Shown here in pieces: positions 1 through 8,432 of a stretch of DNA of 17,769 bases. Each line of letters starts with the position of its first letter. Positions within the stretch are counted from its first letter, which is position 1. Origin of the DNA: Chloroflexota bacterium (GTDB taxonomy: Bacteria; Chloroflexota; Dehalococcoidia; UBA3495); the NCBI GenBank assembly GCA_022576105.1, contig JACZRM010000009.1:1-17769 (forward strand). The letters are read 5' to 3'. The notes under the pieces are model-generated. The model saw nothing but the letters and a program-made list of their open reading frames with translations, did no database searches and had not been told where the DNA came from. Both the position numbers and the translations under genes were made by a program.

Positions 1-1
1 G

Positions 2-67
2 TCGGCAAACAAGACGAACGCGGCGGCGGCTCAAAAGTCTGACCAGGCTAAAGCCAAGGATAATTGA
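2..67 (+). CDS. C-terminal tail of an upstream gene (partial)
   Basis: An open frame runs in from the left edge and ends at TGA (65-67). The visible 21 residues are rich in Ala, Lys, Asp and Gln with no hydrophobic core, like the disordered basic tail of many bacterial proteins. A strong hairpin terminator begins 35 bases after the stop, which supports this being a real gene end. The product cannot be identified from so little sequence, and chance readthrough of a short frame is not excluded. Confidence 0.4.
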   Translation, partial: SANKTNAAAAQKSDQAKAKDN

Positions 68-102
68 CGCTGCTTCCGTGCGTTAGGTTTCATCAGACCT
101 GA

Positions 103-140
103 AAAAGGCAGACTGTCAGTAAATTTTCAGCCTGCCTTTT
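103..140. terminator. Bidirectional rho-independent terminator
   Basis: A perfect 9-bp inverted repeat, AAAAGGCAG (103-111) and CTGCCTTTT (132-140), can be extended inside by CTG/CAG. The T run at 137-140 serves the plus strand and the A run at 102-106 serves the minus strand. It lies after the upstream gene tail and isolates dnaE from it. Confidence 0.82.
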
Positions 141-256
141 GCATTTATCAGAGCCTTGTCGCTCGAAGGCATCCTGATTTCAACGGGATTCCCGCCGGTG
201 CAAACGAAATCCAAACCTTTCCCGTTTCCTGCTGTGGTCACCTTGCCGTTGTACCT

Positions 257-271
257 AAGGTATAATACCTT
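257..271 (+). promoter_or_regulatory. dnaE promoter -10 inside a palindrome
   Basis: A consensus TATAAT lies at 261-266, about 63 bases before the chosen dnaE start. No good -35 box is found 16-19 bases upstream. The -10 is embedded in a perfect 7-bp inverted repeat, AAGGTAT-A-ATACCTT (257-271), which could be an operator. Positions 141-256 hold no other recognisable signal. Confidence 0.45.
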
Positions 272-328
272 TTACGTCCTGGGTGCAATCAAGATAGCTT
301 GGCGTTTAAGGGGGAGGCTGGCCGAATA

Positions 329-3300
329 GTGTTCACGCACCTGCATGTCCATACTGAGTACAGCATGCTGGACGGTATTAGCCGCATTCCAGACCTGGTT
401 GACCAGACTCATCGCCTGGGTATGGAGGCTCTGGCCATCACCGACCATGGATCACTGTATGGTGTGGTGGAATTCTATTCAGAATGCAAAGAACGGGGCA
501 TCAAGCCCATAATCGGCTGCGAGACCTACGTGGCCCACAACCACCGTTCTGACCGGACCGGTTCAGAGCGCAGCCCTAACCACCTGGTGATGTTGGCGCG
601 GAACAATGCAGGCTATCGAAATTTGATGCAGTTGATTACCCGCGCCCATCTGGAGGGATTCCACTACCGCCCTCGGGTGGATAAAGAGCTGTTGGAGCAA
701 TACCACGAGGGTCTAATTTGTTTCTCCGGTTGTCCTTCCGCTGAGGTTCCCCGCTTGATCGCCGACGGCAACATGGCGGAGGCCAATCGGGTGGCCCTCT
801 GGTACAAGGAACTCTTCGGTGATGGCTATTTCCTGGAGTTGCAGCGTCATGAGGACGTCCCCCAGCTCCCAGAGATCAACCTGGGCCTGGTGGCAATGGG
901 GAAGGAGTTAAACATCCCCCTGGTGGTCACCAATGATGCCCATTACGTCCGCCAGGTTGATTCCTCCTTCCAGGACGTGTACATCTGCATCCAGACCAAC
1001 ACCAACATACAGGATGAAAAACGCCTTAGGATGGAGGACGACTCCTACTATATCAAGAGCCAACAAGAAATGGCGGAGCTGTTCCCGGATTTCCCAGAAG
1101 CTTTGGAGAATACTCAGCGCATTGCCGATATGTGCGATGTCGAATTGGGATTTGGTCAGACCCATCTGCCCAAGTATCCCACCCCCGGCGACATCGACGC
1201 CGACGAATATCTGGCCAAACTGTGTTGGGATGGATTCAAAAAGCGCTATCCCCGTCAGTCGCCCGAGGCCGAAAAGCGACTCCAATATGAGCTGGAGGTT
1301 ATCCGCCATACCCAATTTGCCAATTACTTCCTGGTGGTATGGGACATCATAGACTTCGTACGACGCAACAATATTTTGTTCGGCGTAAGAGGCAGTGCCG
1401 CCGCCAGCGTGGCCCTTTATTGCCTGGGCATCACCGACATTGAACCCCTGGAATATCGCCTGGTATTTGAGCGCTTCTTGAATGTTGAGCGCAAAGAGAT
1501 GCCGGACATTGATATGGATTTCCAGGATGACCGGCGCGACGAAGTGCTCCATTACGTGATCGACCGTTACGGCAGCGACCGGGTGGCGCAAATAATTACC
1601 TTCGGCACCATGGGCGCCAAAGCTGCGCTGCGCGACGTAGGCCGGGGCCTGGGGATGAGTTATGGCGATGTGGACCGTATTGCTCGTATGGTGCCCCTAA
1701 AATGCCGCACTCTGGATGACGCACTCAAGGCTAACGCGGAGTTCAATGATATTTACCAGAGCGATGAAGCGATTAAAACCCTGGTGGACAACGCCCTAGG
1801 CCTGGAGGGTATCGTTCATCACGTCAGCACCCACGCCGCCGGCGTCTTGATTGCTGATGAGCCGTTGATCGAAACGGTGCCCTTGCAGCGGCCCACCAAA
1901 GGCGATGAAAACAGCCCAGTGATGATGACCCAGTACTCGATGGGCCCGGTGGCCAAGCTGGGTTTGTTGAAAATGGACTTTCTGGGTCTGACCAACCTGA
2001 CCATCCTGGACCGGACCGTCAAGCTTTTGGACCAGACTCGCGGAATAAAAATAGATATCAACCGGCTGCCCCTGGACGACAAAGATACTTTTGATCTGCT
2101 GGCATCGGGCAAGACCACCGAGGTCTTTCAGTTGGAAAGCGCTGGGATGCAGCGACACATCAAAGACCTCAAGCCGTCCAATCTGGGTGACATCGCGGCA
2201 ATGATCGCCCTTTACCGTCCCGGTCCCATGGAGCATATCAAAACCTTCATCAATGCCAAGCACGGCCGCTCCCCGATCACATATCCCCATCCCAGCCTTA
2301 AAGACCTGCTGGACGAGACCTATGGGGTGATTGTTTACCAAGACCAGGTGCTGCTGATTATGCAGAATTTTGCCGGTTATAGCTTGGGCGAGGCGGATAC
2401 CGTTCGTAAGGCCATGGGCAAGAAGATAGCCGCCTTGATGGCCCAGGAACGGGAGAATTTTATTGCAGGCGCCCAGCGAAAAGGCTTTGACCAGGGCGTG
2501 GCGACCGAAGTATTCGATCTGATTGAGCCCTTTGCCGGCTATGCTTTCAACAAGGCTCACAGTGTGAGCTACGCACTGATCTCCTATTGGACTGCTTATT
2601 TCAAGGCCCACTATCCGGTGGAATACATGGCGTCGGTGTTGAACTCCCGCCTGGACCATCCCGAAAAAGTAATCCACGTGGTCAACGAGTGTCATCGGCT
2701 GAAAATTCCAGTGGTGCCGCCAGACATCAATCGATCTGATGAATTCTTCACCATCGACAAAGAGTGCGGGCCTGATCCCTGCCTGAGATTTGGTCTGGCG
2801 GCGGTTAAAACCGTGGGAGAGGGCGCCATCCGCCCCCTGGTGGAGGAGCGCCGGAAGAACGGGCCTTACGCGTCCATCGATGATTTTTGCCACCGGGCCG
2901 ATGTCAGCGCGTTGAACCGGCGCACCCTGGAAAGCCTGATCAAGGCTGGCGCATTCGACAGCCTGGGATCTCGGGGTGCGATGACCAACGCGGTCGACCA
3001 GATAATCGGCGCTGCCCAACTGGAAACGAAGATGCGTAACTCGGGTCAGACCAGCATGTTTGACGCTCTGGGCAGCGATTCCCAGGGAACTATGTCTGGA
3101 ATCGATTTGAGTGGCCCGGATGTGTCCCGTGAGCAGAAGGCCGCTTGGGAACGTGAGTTCCTCGGAGTGCCTTTATCCTATAACCCGCTCTTTGAGCTGG
3201 CCAATATTGACGCCGGGGATGCTATCGTCTCTCTGGACCAGCTGGACGAGGAATTACATGGACAAAGTCTAACTCTGGTGGGACACGTTTCCGGGACCAC

Positions 3301-3934
3301 TGAGCGATACACCAGAGAGCAAAAGAAGTTTTTGATAGTCTCAACTGACTTGTTGGGTGGGCCTGTCGAGATAATTGTGTGGCCCGAAGTGCTGGAACGC
3401 ACTGCTGGGCTATGGGAGGAGGGGAAGCTGGTAAAAGCCTCCGGAAAGATGAGGCTGCGGGGTGATCAATTCTCTCTGGTCTGTGAAGAGGTCGAAGAGT
3501 TCATCATACCGGCGCAATCATCCACGTCGGCGGCGCAACCGGCAGAAGACAGCGATATGTCACCAAGTGCGAATTTCACGGCCAACGGCAGTAATGGTAC
3601 CACCGGCGCCAGGAGAAAGTCCTCGACGGCGACGGCGGTGGCCGCCAAAGTTGATCCACCTCGGTCGGTGGTCATGGCGATCGAAGAGTCGGACAATGCC
3701 ATTGAAGACGCCCATTTGCTGCGTGAGGTAATCCAGGTCCTGCTGGAGTATCCGGGCAAAGACCGGGTCAACCTGCAGATTCATACCCAGGGTAAGCGTA
3801 TATTGATGGAACTGCCAGTGGTCAGCACCGGCTACTGCACCGAACTCAAAGGGCGGCTGGAAGAGCTTTTAGGCGTCGGCTCAGTGGCTATGCTGCAGCC
3901 GGAGGTCCCCCAAACCGAAGACGCTCCCTTCTAG
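329..3934 (+). CDS. dnaE: DNA polymerase III alpha subunit
   Basis: Replicative C-family polymerase that extends primers at the fork; about 1201 residues, normal for DnaE1-type enzymes. The N-terminal PHP domain starts with a THLHVHTEYS block and carries all expected metal ligands: H6, H8, D15, H40, E65, H85, C135, D203, H205. The palm has PDIDMDF with catalytic D393 and D395, and the third aspartate D550 in KMDFLGL. An HAAG motif, YRPGPM and FNKAHS also fit. An OB-fold lies near 980-1055, then a low-complexity linker (about 1061-1113) and a conserved-looking tail domain. I chose GTG at 329 because GGGGGAGG (310-317) lies 11 bases upstream and the protein then begins at the PHP core; an in-frame TTG at 299 has no ribosome site. 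RidA follows 56 bases downstream. Intact PHP residues suggest, but do not prove, built-in 3'-5' proofreading. Confidence 0.97.
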   Translation: MFTHLHVHTEYSMLDGISRIPDLVDQTHRLGMEALAITDHGSLYGVVEFYSECKERGIKPIIGCETYVAHNHRSDRTGSERSPNHLVMLARNNAGYRNLMQLITRAHLEGFHYRPRVDKELLEQYHEGLICFSGCPSAEVPRLIADGNMAEANRVALWYKELFGDGYFLELQRHEDVPQLPEINLGLVAMGKELNIPLVVTNDAHYVRQVDSSFQDVYICIQTNTNIQDEKRLRMEDDSYYIKSQQEMAELFPDFPEALENTQRIADMCDVELGFGQTHLPKYPTPGDIDADEYLAKLCWDGFKKRYPRQSPEAEKRLQYELEVIRHTQFANYFLVVWDIIDFVRRNNILFGVRGSAAASVALYCLGITDIEPLEYRLVFERFLNVERKEMPDIDMDFQDDRRDEVLHYVIDRYGSDRVAQIITFGTMGAKAALRDVGRGLGMSYGDVDRIARMVPLKCRTLDDALKANAEFNDIYQSDEAIKTLVDNALGLEGIVHHVSTHAAGVLIADEPLIETVPLQRPTKGDENSPVMMTQYSMGPVAKLGLLKMDFLGLTNLTILDRTVKLLDQTRGIKIDINRLPLDDKDTFDLLASGKTTEVFQLESAGMQRHIKDLKPSNLGDIAAMIALYRPGPMEHIKTFINAKHGRSPITYPHPSLKDLLDETYGVIVYQDQVLLIMQNFAGYSLGEADTVRKAMGKKIAALMAQERENFIAGAQRKGFDQGVATEVFDLIEPFAGYAFNKAHSVSYALISYWTAYFKAHYPVEYMASVLNSRLDHPEKVIHVVNECHRLKIPVVPPDINRSDEFFTIDKECGPDPCLRFGLAAVKTVGEGAIRPLVEERRKNGPYASIDDFCHRADVSALNRRTLESLIKAGAFDSLGSRGAMTNAVDQIIGAAQLETKMRNSGQTSMFDALGSDSQGTMSGIDLSGPDVSREQKAAWEREFLGVPLSYNPLFELANIDAGDAIVSLDQLDEELHGQSLTLVGHVSGTTERYTREQKKFLIVSTDLLGGPVEIIVWPEVLERTAGLWEEGKLVKASGKMRLRGDQFSLVCEEVEEFIIPAQSSTSAAQPAEDSDMSPSANFTANGSNGTTGARRKSSTATAVAAKVDPPRSVVMAIEESDNAIEDAHLLREVIQVLLEYPGKDRVNLQIHTQGKRILMELPVVSTGYCTELKGRLEELLGVGSVAMLQPEVPQTEDAPF

Positions 3935-3945
3935 TTTTACCTGAT

Positions 3946-3971
3946 CTCCAGCACCATTAAACCGCTGGGAG
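3946..3971 (+). other. Small hairpin between dnaE and the RidA gene
   Basis: CTCCAGC (3946-3952) can pair with GCTGGGAG (3964-3971) with one bulged base. There is no T run after it, so it is not a classical terminator. It could protect a processed dnaE 3' end or be incidental. Confidence 0.25.
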
Positions 3972-3990
3972 CTAGCGTACCGGGTTTAGC

Positions 3991-4380
3991 ATGGAAAAAA
4001 TTAGGCGTGAATATCCAGACATTGCCCCGTCGGGCCCTACCTATAGCCGGGCGGTTCTCGCTGGCAATATGCTGTTCATTTCCGGCTGCACCGCCAGAGG
4101 GACCGACGCCCAGGGGAAGCCGCTGATGGAACAACTGGGCGTGACCCTGGACCGAGTTACCCGCGTGGTGTCCGCCGAAGGAGGAACTGCCTCCGATATT
4201 GTCAAGATTACCACCTTCGTCACCAGTATCGCCGACTGGCAGGCGCACGCCGCAGAGCAGCAAGAGATTTTTCAGCGTTTCTTTGGCGAGGAATACCCGG
4301 CAAACTCGCTCATCGAGATCAACGCTTTGGCCGAGACGGGTCTCGACGTAGAAATAGAGGCCATTGCTATTATCGGCTAG
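3991..4380 (+). CDS. RidA/YjgF/YER057c family protein lacking the catalytic arginine
   Basis: A 129-residue protein of normal Rid length. RidA proper is a homotrimeric cytosolic enzyme that hydrolyses reactive enamine/imine intermediates made by PLP enzymes. The family is visible in GNMLFISGCTA, the KITTFVTS strand and the C-terminal EIEAIAI strand. In true RidA the loop near residue 105 reads P-A-R; here it is P-A-N (N105), so the arginine that binds the substrate carboxylate is absent. This places the protein in one of the other Rid subfamilies, whose functions are less clear, so I give no symbol. The ATG at 3991 has a poor ribosome site. The gene follows dnaE closely and may be read through from it; nothing in the sequence ties its role to replication. 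Confidence 0.9.
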   Translation: MEKIRREYPDIAPSGPTYSRAVLAGNMLFISGCTARGTDAQGKPLMEQLGVTLDRVTRVVSAEGGTASDIVKITTFVTSIADWQAHAAEQQEIFQRFFGEEYPANSLIEINALAETGLDVEIEAIAIIG

Positions 4381-4433
4381 GGCGTTTCCAGGCTCCAGAT
4401 TATTTACTTTGGGATGATCCCTGGCGATGAACG

Positions 4434-4456
4434 TGCCCCGGCAGTTGCCCGGGGCA
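4434..4456. other. GC-rich hairpin after the RidA gene
   Basis: TGCCCCGG (4434-4441) and CCGGGGCA (4449-4456) form a perfect 8-bp stem with a 7-base loop, 53 bases after the RidA stop. No T tract follows, so it would be an atypical terminator. The rest of 4381-4650 shows only a 63-codon open frame (4414-4605) of arbitrary composition, which I do not regard as a gene. Confidence 0.4.
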
Positions 4457-4657
4457 TTACGGTGGAGTCAATTCTGTTTAGCTTGACTAGAATGCGCCGG
4501 CCTTACCCCACGTTGACACATTCCAGGGCTCCTCAGGCCGGAGCAATTTCCCCTCGGTGTACCCGCAAACGGATTTTCGGTAATTCACCACTAAGCGGAA
4601 ACTAGCGACATGATCGGAGTTCCATAGAGCGGACTTTTATCTAAGTGCAAAACATGG

Positions 4658-4663
4658 TATTAT
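4658..4663 (+). promoter_or_regulatory. Possible -10 box of the dnaG-rpoD operon
   Basis: TATTAT at 4658-4663 sits in a locally AT-rich stretch about 155 bases upstream of dnaG. The positions for a -35 box do not match TTGACA, so the call rests on the -10 alone and on the need for a promoter after the 438-base gap. Confidence 0.3.
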
Positions 4664-4710
4664 ACAAGTGGATAAATCTGTAAAGCGATATGACAGCTTA
4701 CGTATTTATT

Positions 4711-4819
4711 ACTGCTGTGACCTGCCAGCCGGGTCAAGAGGTCGCAGCAGTCAGTGAGGTGATGGTACACGCGCACTCCTATTGTCGCAAGTAACTACCT
4801 TCGGGCGGACGGTGTAGTT
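4711..4819 (+). promoter_or_regulatory. Structured 5' leader of dnaG
   Basis: Two inverted repeats lie just before dnaG. The first is a 13-bp stem, ACTGCTGTGACCT (4711-4723) with AGGTCGCAGCAGT (4739-4751), containing one G-U pair and a 15-base loop. The second pairs AACTAC (4793-4798) with GTAGTT (4814-4819), and so covers the weak ribosome site and the first base of the dnaG start codon. Between them a 10-codon frame (4762-4794) ends inside the second stem. The leader could control dnaG translation. It matches no riboswitch class I recognise. Confidence 0.4.
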
Positions 4820-6684
4820 TGAGCGTCGTCGACGACATAAAAAGCCGTCTGGATATTATGGAGGTGGTAAACTCGCACACCACCTTGCAACGCTCCGGAA
4901 AGGCATTCAAGGCCAATTGCCCCTTTCATCAAGAGCGAACACCTTCATTCTTCGTTTTCCCTGACCGCCAGAGTTGGCGCTGCTTCGGCGCGTGCGCTAC
5001 GGGCGGCGATGTTTTTTCCTTTGTAATGAAGGCGCAAAACCTGGAGTTTGGGGAAGTGCTCAAACAGTTGGCCCAACAAGCGGGCGTTAATCTCCCCGGC
5101 AAGGAACGTCGGGTTGAGCAGCAGAGCGCCTTCGACATCAACGAAGCCGCCAAGGAATACTTTCAGCTGAGGCTGGCTTCAACCCAGGGCTCAGAAGCCA
5201 GGGCTTATTTGGAAAGGCGGGGCCTGAGCAAGTTAGCCATAGAAAAATTTGAGCTGGGGCTAAGCCCCAGCGACGGTGAGTCATTAAAGAACCATCTGGT
5301 GAATAAGGGTTTCTCCCTGGAAAAGTTGGCCCAGGCGGGTGCGGTCTCCGGCGGCGACAACGGCCGGTATCGAGACATGTTTCGCAACCGGCTGATGATA
5401 CCCATCAGGAACAGCCAGGGTGATCTGAGCGGCTTTGGCGGGCGGGCCCTGGATGATTCCAACCCCAAATACCTGAACTCGCCCCGTACGCCGGTGTTCG
5501 ACAAAGGCCGCATCTTGTATGGCCTGCATCTGGCCAAAGAAGCCGCCCGCGAGCAGGGCATTGTGGTGGTAGAAGGATATATGGACGCCATCATGGCCCA
5601 TCAGCACGGCCACAACAACGTGGTGGCCTCCATGGGCACGGCGCTCACCGAGAATCAAGTGGCTGAGATTCGTCGGCTTACCGGCCGCATTACCATGGCG
5701 TTGGATGCCGACGCCGCCGGTCAACAGGCTACCCTGCGCAGCTTGGAGTCTTCCTGGAAGGTGTTTCAGACCCATACCGCCGGCAAAGCCCAGGGGACTA
5801 CGCTGTTCCAGCGGCAGGATGACACCGAACTCAAGGTTGCGGTTCTCCCAGAAGGATTGGACCCGGACGAGGTGATTCGCCAATCTCCAGAACAATGGGC
5901 CACGCTGATCGAAGAGGGCAAACCGGTATTCGAATATTTGCTGCCCGCCCTGTGCGCTCAAGTCGACATCGCCAGCCCCCAGGGTAAGGCGTGGGTATCG
6001 CAGCGGCTGTTCAATTTCATTGCCGCCGTGCCGGAGCCGATCCAGCAAGACCACTATTTTCAGATGCTGGCCAACCATCTGGAGGTAAGTGAAGACACAT
6101 TAAGGGCCAGTATGAGCCGGTTTACCCCGCAGCAGCCGGCCAATGCCAGGCCGGGCGCCGCTGCCAGGGGGCGGAATGCGGGCGGCCCGGACCGAGAACC
6201 CACATCCTCGGCCTTTACCAAGCTGGAGAATGACCCGATTGAGGACCACTGTCTGGCACGAATTCTGCAAAACCCCGGTTTGTACGAGTCGGTCACGGAA
6301 CTGAGACCTGAATATTTTCGCAAGCCGGAAAATCGGGAAATTTTGAATCACATCCTGTTCGTTGCATCCGATGGCTTTGACGACTCTGCCATCGACTGGC
6401 TGAAGCAGACCGTGGAGGATGAACTGGCGCAGCATTTGGAATATTTGTTCAACAAGAACCTCCCTCCCTCTGGCAGCCGAGGCGGTGCTGCGGAAGTAAA
6501 CCAGACCATACATCGATTGGAAGAGCGCTATTTGCGTGAACTGAAAATCGAGGAGGTAATGAAATTTTCTGAAACTCAAGCCGATGGTTGGCCCGAGGAA
6601 CCGGATGACCACATACTGGAAATTAATCAGCGAATCAAAAAGAACGAAATGGCCCGGCATTTCTTAACTCCTAACGTTTCTTAA
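4819..6684 (+). CDS. dnaG: DNA primase
   Basis: Synthesises RNA primers at the replication fork; 621 residues, as expected. The CHC2 zinc finger is C34, H37, C55 and C59; the last pair is Cx3C (CFGAC) where the usual spacing is Cx2C. The Toprim core has EGYMD with catalytic E252 and an aspartate pair D296 and D298 written DAD instead of the common DGD. A Pro/Ala/Gly-rich linker near 435-460 leads to the C-terminal helicase-binding region. The start is TTG at 4819, because the protein then begins MSVVDDIKSRLDI, typical of the family; the ribosome site is weak and buried in a hairpin. It ends 41 bases before rpoD, giving the classic primase-sigma pair without rpsU. Confidence 0.97.
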   Translation: MSVVDDIKSRLDIMEVVNSHTTLQRSGKAFKANCPFHQERTPSFFVFPDRQSWRCFGACATGGDVFSFVMKAQNLEFGEVLKQLAQQAGVNLPGKERRVEQQSAFDINEAAKEYFQLRLASTQGSEARAYLERRGLSKLAIEKFELGLSPSDGESLKNHLVNKGFSLEKLAQAGAVSGGDNGRYRDMFRNRLMIPIRNSQGDLSGFGGRALDDSNPKYLNSPRTPVFDKGRILYGLHLAKEAAREQGIVVVEGYMDAIMAHQHGHNNVVASMGTALTENQVAEIRRLTGRITMALDADAAGQQATLRSLESSWKVFQTHTAGKAQGTTLFQRQDDTELKVAVLPEGLDPDEVIRQSPEQWATLIEEGKPVFEYLLPALCAQVDIASPQGKAWVSQRLFNFIAAVPEPIQQDHYFQMLANHLEVSEDTLRASMSRFTPQQPANARPGAAARGRNAGGPDREPTSSAFTKLENDPIEDHCLARILQNPGLYESVTELRPEYFRKPENREILNHILFVASDGFDDSAIDWLKQTVEDELAQHLEYLFNKNLPPSGSRGGAAEVNQTIHRLEERYLRELKIEEVMKFSETQADGWPEEPDDHILEINQRIKKNEMARHFLTPNVS

Positions 6685-6688
6685 CGTT
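6673..6688. repeat. Short repeated palindrome at the dnaG stop
   Basis: The self-complementary hexamer AACGTT occurs at 6673-6678 and 6683-6688, straddling the dnaG stop codon. It may form a small hairpin between dnaG and rpoD, a region where differential mRNA processing is known in the E. coli operon. Chance is quite possible. Confidence 0.2.
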
Positions 6689-6725
6689 TTCGATTGAACG
6701 TGATACCGAGCGAAGGTGATACAAA

Positions 6726-8312
6726 ATGGTGAGACGTAGCAAAGGCCGTGAACTCAACCCGGAAGATTTCCGCGAGAATAACGATGACGATAGCGGCGGG
6801 CCCAATCTTATGGGCATTATTGGTCAGGTGAAGAGGGACGACGAAGAAGAGGAAGGCATGGCCGGCAGTGGCACTATGGTGGTTGCGCCTTCTGCTGCGG
6901 GCGCCGACGCCGCCGAAGAGCAATGGGATGACTCCAGCTCTGAAGAAGACTCTCCCAAAACCACCGAGCAAGAACCGGTCGACTCCGACATAGAGAACGA
7001 CGATGTGGATTGGGAGGCCGAAACAGAAAGTCTGGAAGTCCTGGACGACCCGGTGCGCATGTATTTGCGAGAAATCGGTCGAGTCCGCCTGCTTACTTCC
7101 CATGATGAGCGGGTCTTGGCCCGCAGGTTGGAGGGCCAGAAGCATCTGCTGGCCCTGGAGAAAGAGTTGACGGAGCTGGAAGGCCGTCCGGCCCGGCCCT
7201 GGGAAGTAACCCGTGGCTTGCTGAACCGAATGGTCAATTCAGAGCCATTGGTTAAAGCCTTGAGCAACCAGTTGGACCTTCCGGGCAACTTGACCCTGAC
7301 CCAGATTGCCCAAAATGAGGGGTTGAGAGCGGCCATTGACGCTGAGATCGACCTGGACCTGATCGCATACGTATCCGACGCGCTCAATGAAGAAGAAACC
7401 ACCGTCTATCGCATGCTGGTGAACCTGTCTCTGGACAGTTGGATCCTGCCAACCGAAGCGGGTGATGTCATGGAGGACTGCACCCTCTCTGAGTTGAGGA
7501 AAAAGCTGGCGGAGCAGAACTGCTCTGAACAATTGGAAGCGGCCGACCCGCTTTTTCGGCGTTCTTTCAACCAGATTAGGGCTGACGGAGACAAGGCGCA
7601 GTCTCATTTGACCGAGGCGAACCTGCGCTTGGTGGTCAGCGTGGCCAAAAAGTACATCGGCCGGGGTATGGCCCTGTTGGACATGATCCAGGAAGGCAAT
7701 ATTGGCCTGATTCGAGCCGTTGAAAAGTTCGACTACCGTAAGGGGTACAAATTCAGCACCTATGCCACCTGGTGGATTCGCCAGGCAATTACGCGGGCCA
7801 TTGCCGACCAGGCACGGACCATACGCATCCCGGTGCATATGGTGGAGACGATCAACAAGCTGATGCGGCAGCACCGGCGGCTGCTTCAGGAGTACGGTCG
7901 TGAGCCTACGCCCGAGGAAATTGGCCAGGCGATGGAAATTGGACCGGAAAAAGTTGAAGAGATTCTGAAAATTTCCCAGGAACCGGTCTCTCTAGAAACT
8001 CCAATCGGCGAAGAGGAAGACTCTCATCTGGGGGACTTCATCGAGGATCGAAACGCCACCGCCCCGGCCGACGCTGCATCCTTCCAACTGCTCAAGGAGC
8101 AGGTCGAAGAAGTGCTGCACACTTTGACCGATCGGGAAGGCCGGGTTTTACAGCTTCGGTTCGGTCTGGAGGACGGTCGCAGCCGTACCTTGGAGGAAGT
8201 GGGTCGAGAATTCGGTGTCACCAGGGAGCGCATTCGGCAAATTGAGGCCAAGGCGCTGCGGAAGCTACGTCATCCGACCCGTTCCCGCAAACTACGGGAT
8301 TTCCTGGAGTAA
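6726..8312 (+). CDS. rpoD: Primary (group 1) sigma factor, RpoD/SigA
   Basis: Housekeeping sigma-70 factor that directs RNA polymerase to -10/-35 promoters; 528 residues. A low-complexity acidic N-terminus (1-105) stands where region 1.1 would be. Region 1.2 starts near 108 ([11 protein letters not shown]). A poorly conserved insert of about 130 residues follows, then region 2 from about 293 ([16 protein letters not shown], with the -10 recognition segment [19 protein letters not shown]), region 3, and region 4 with the -35-binding helix-turn-helix [21 protein letters not shown] at 6726 is preceded by AAGGTGAT (6713-6720) at 5-base spacing. It is probably cotranscribed with dnaG. Full regions 2-4 plus region 1.2 indicate the essential sigma factor and not an alternative one. 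Confidence 0.97.
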   Translation: MVRRSKGRELNPEDFRENNDDDSGGPNLMGIIGQVKRDDEEEEGMAGSGTMVVAPSAAGADAAEEQWDDSSSEEDSPKTTEQEPVDSDIENDDVDWEAETESLEVLDDPVRMYLREIGRVRLLTSHDERVLARRLEGQKHLLALEKELTELEGRPARPWEVTRGLLNRMVNSEPLVKALSNQLDLPGNLTLTQIAQNEGLRAAIDAEIDLDLIAYVSDALNEEETTVYRMLVNLSLDSWILPTEAGDVMEDCTLSELRKKLAEQNCSEQLEAADPLFRRSFNQIRADGDKAQSHLTEANLRLVVSVAKKYIGRGMALLDMIQEGNIGLIRAVEKFDYRKGYKFSTYATWWIRQAITRAIADQARTIRIPVHMVETINKLMRQHRRLLQEYGREPTPEEIGQAMEIGPEKVEEILKISQEPVSLETPIGEEEDSHLGDFIEDRNATAPADAASFQLLKEQVEEVLHTLTDREGRVLQLRFGLEDGRSRTLEEVGREFGVTRERIRQIEAKALRKLRHPTRSRKLRDFLE

Positions 8313-8432
8313 GATCAGCTGGGTCAACCAACGCCAACTATTGGCCAATCTAGTGTTGAATGGAGTGGTTGCGCTGAGAAAATCGCCAATAGCAGTGCGG
8401 AAATAGTCTTTCATCGACTATGACGCCGATGT

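Noticed and set aside
1796..3019. A 407-codon open frame antisense to dnaE
   Set aside because: It lies wholly inside the dnaE coding sequence, has no family motif, and its length follows from the codon bias of dnaE on the other strand.
4414..4605. A 63-codon plus-strand frame after the RidA gene
   Set aside because: No ribosome site, Arg/Pro-rich arbitrary composition, and it contains the GC-rich hairpin; no resemblance to a protein family.
4750..4776. T-box-like sequence (GGTGATGGTACACGCG) before dnaG
   Set aside because: It only loosely resembles the AGGGTGGNACCGCG core; there is no complementary closing strand, no stem I and no amino-acid gene downstream.
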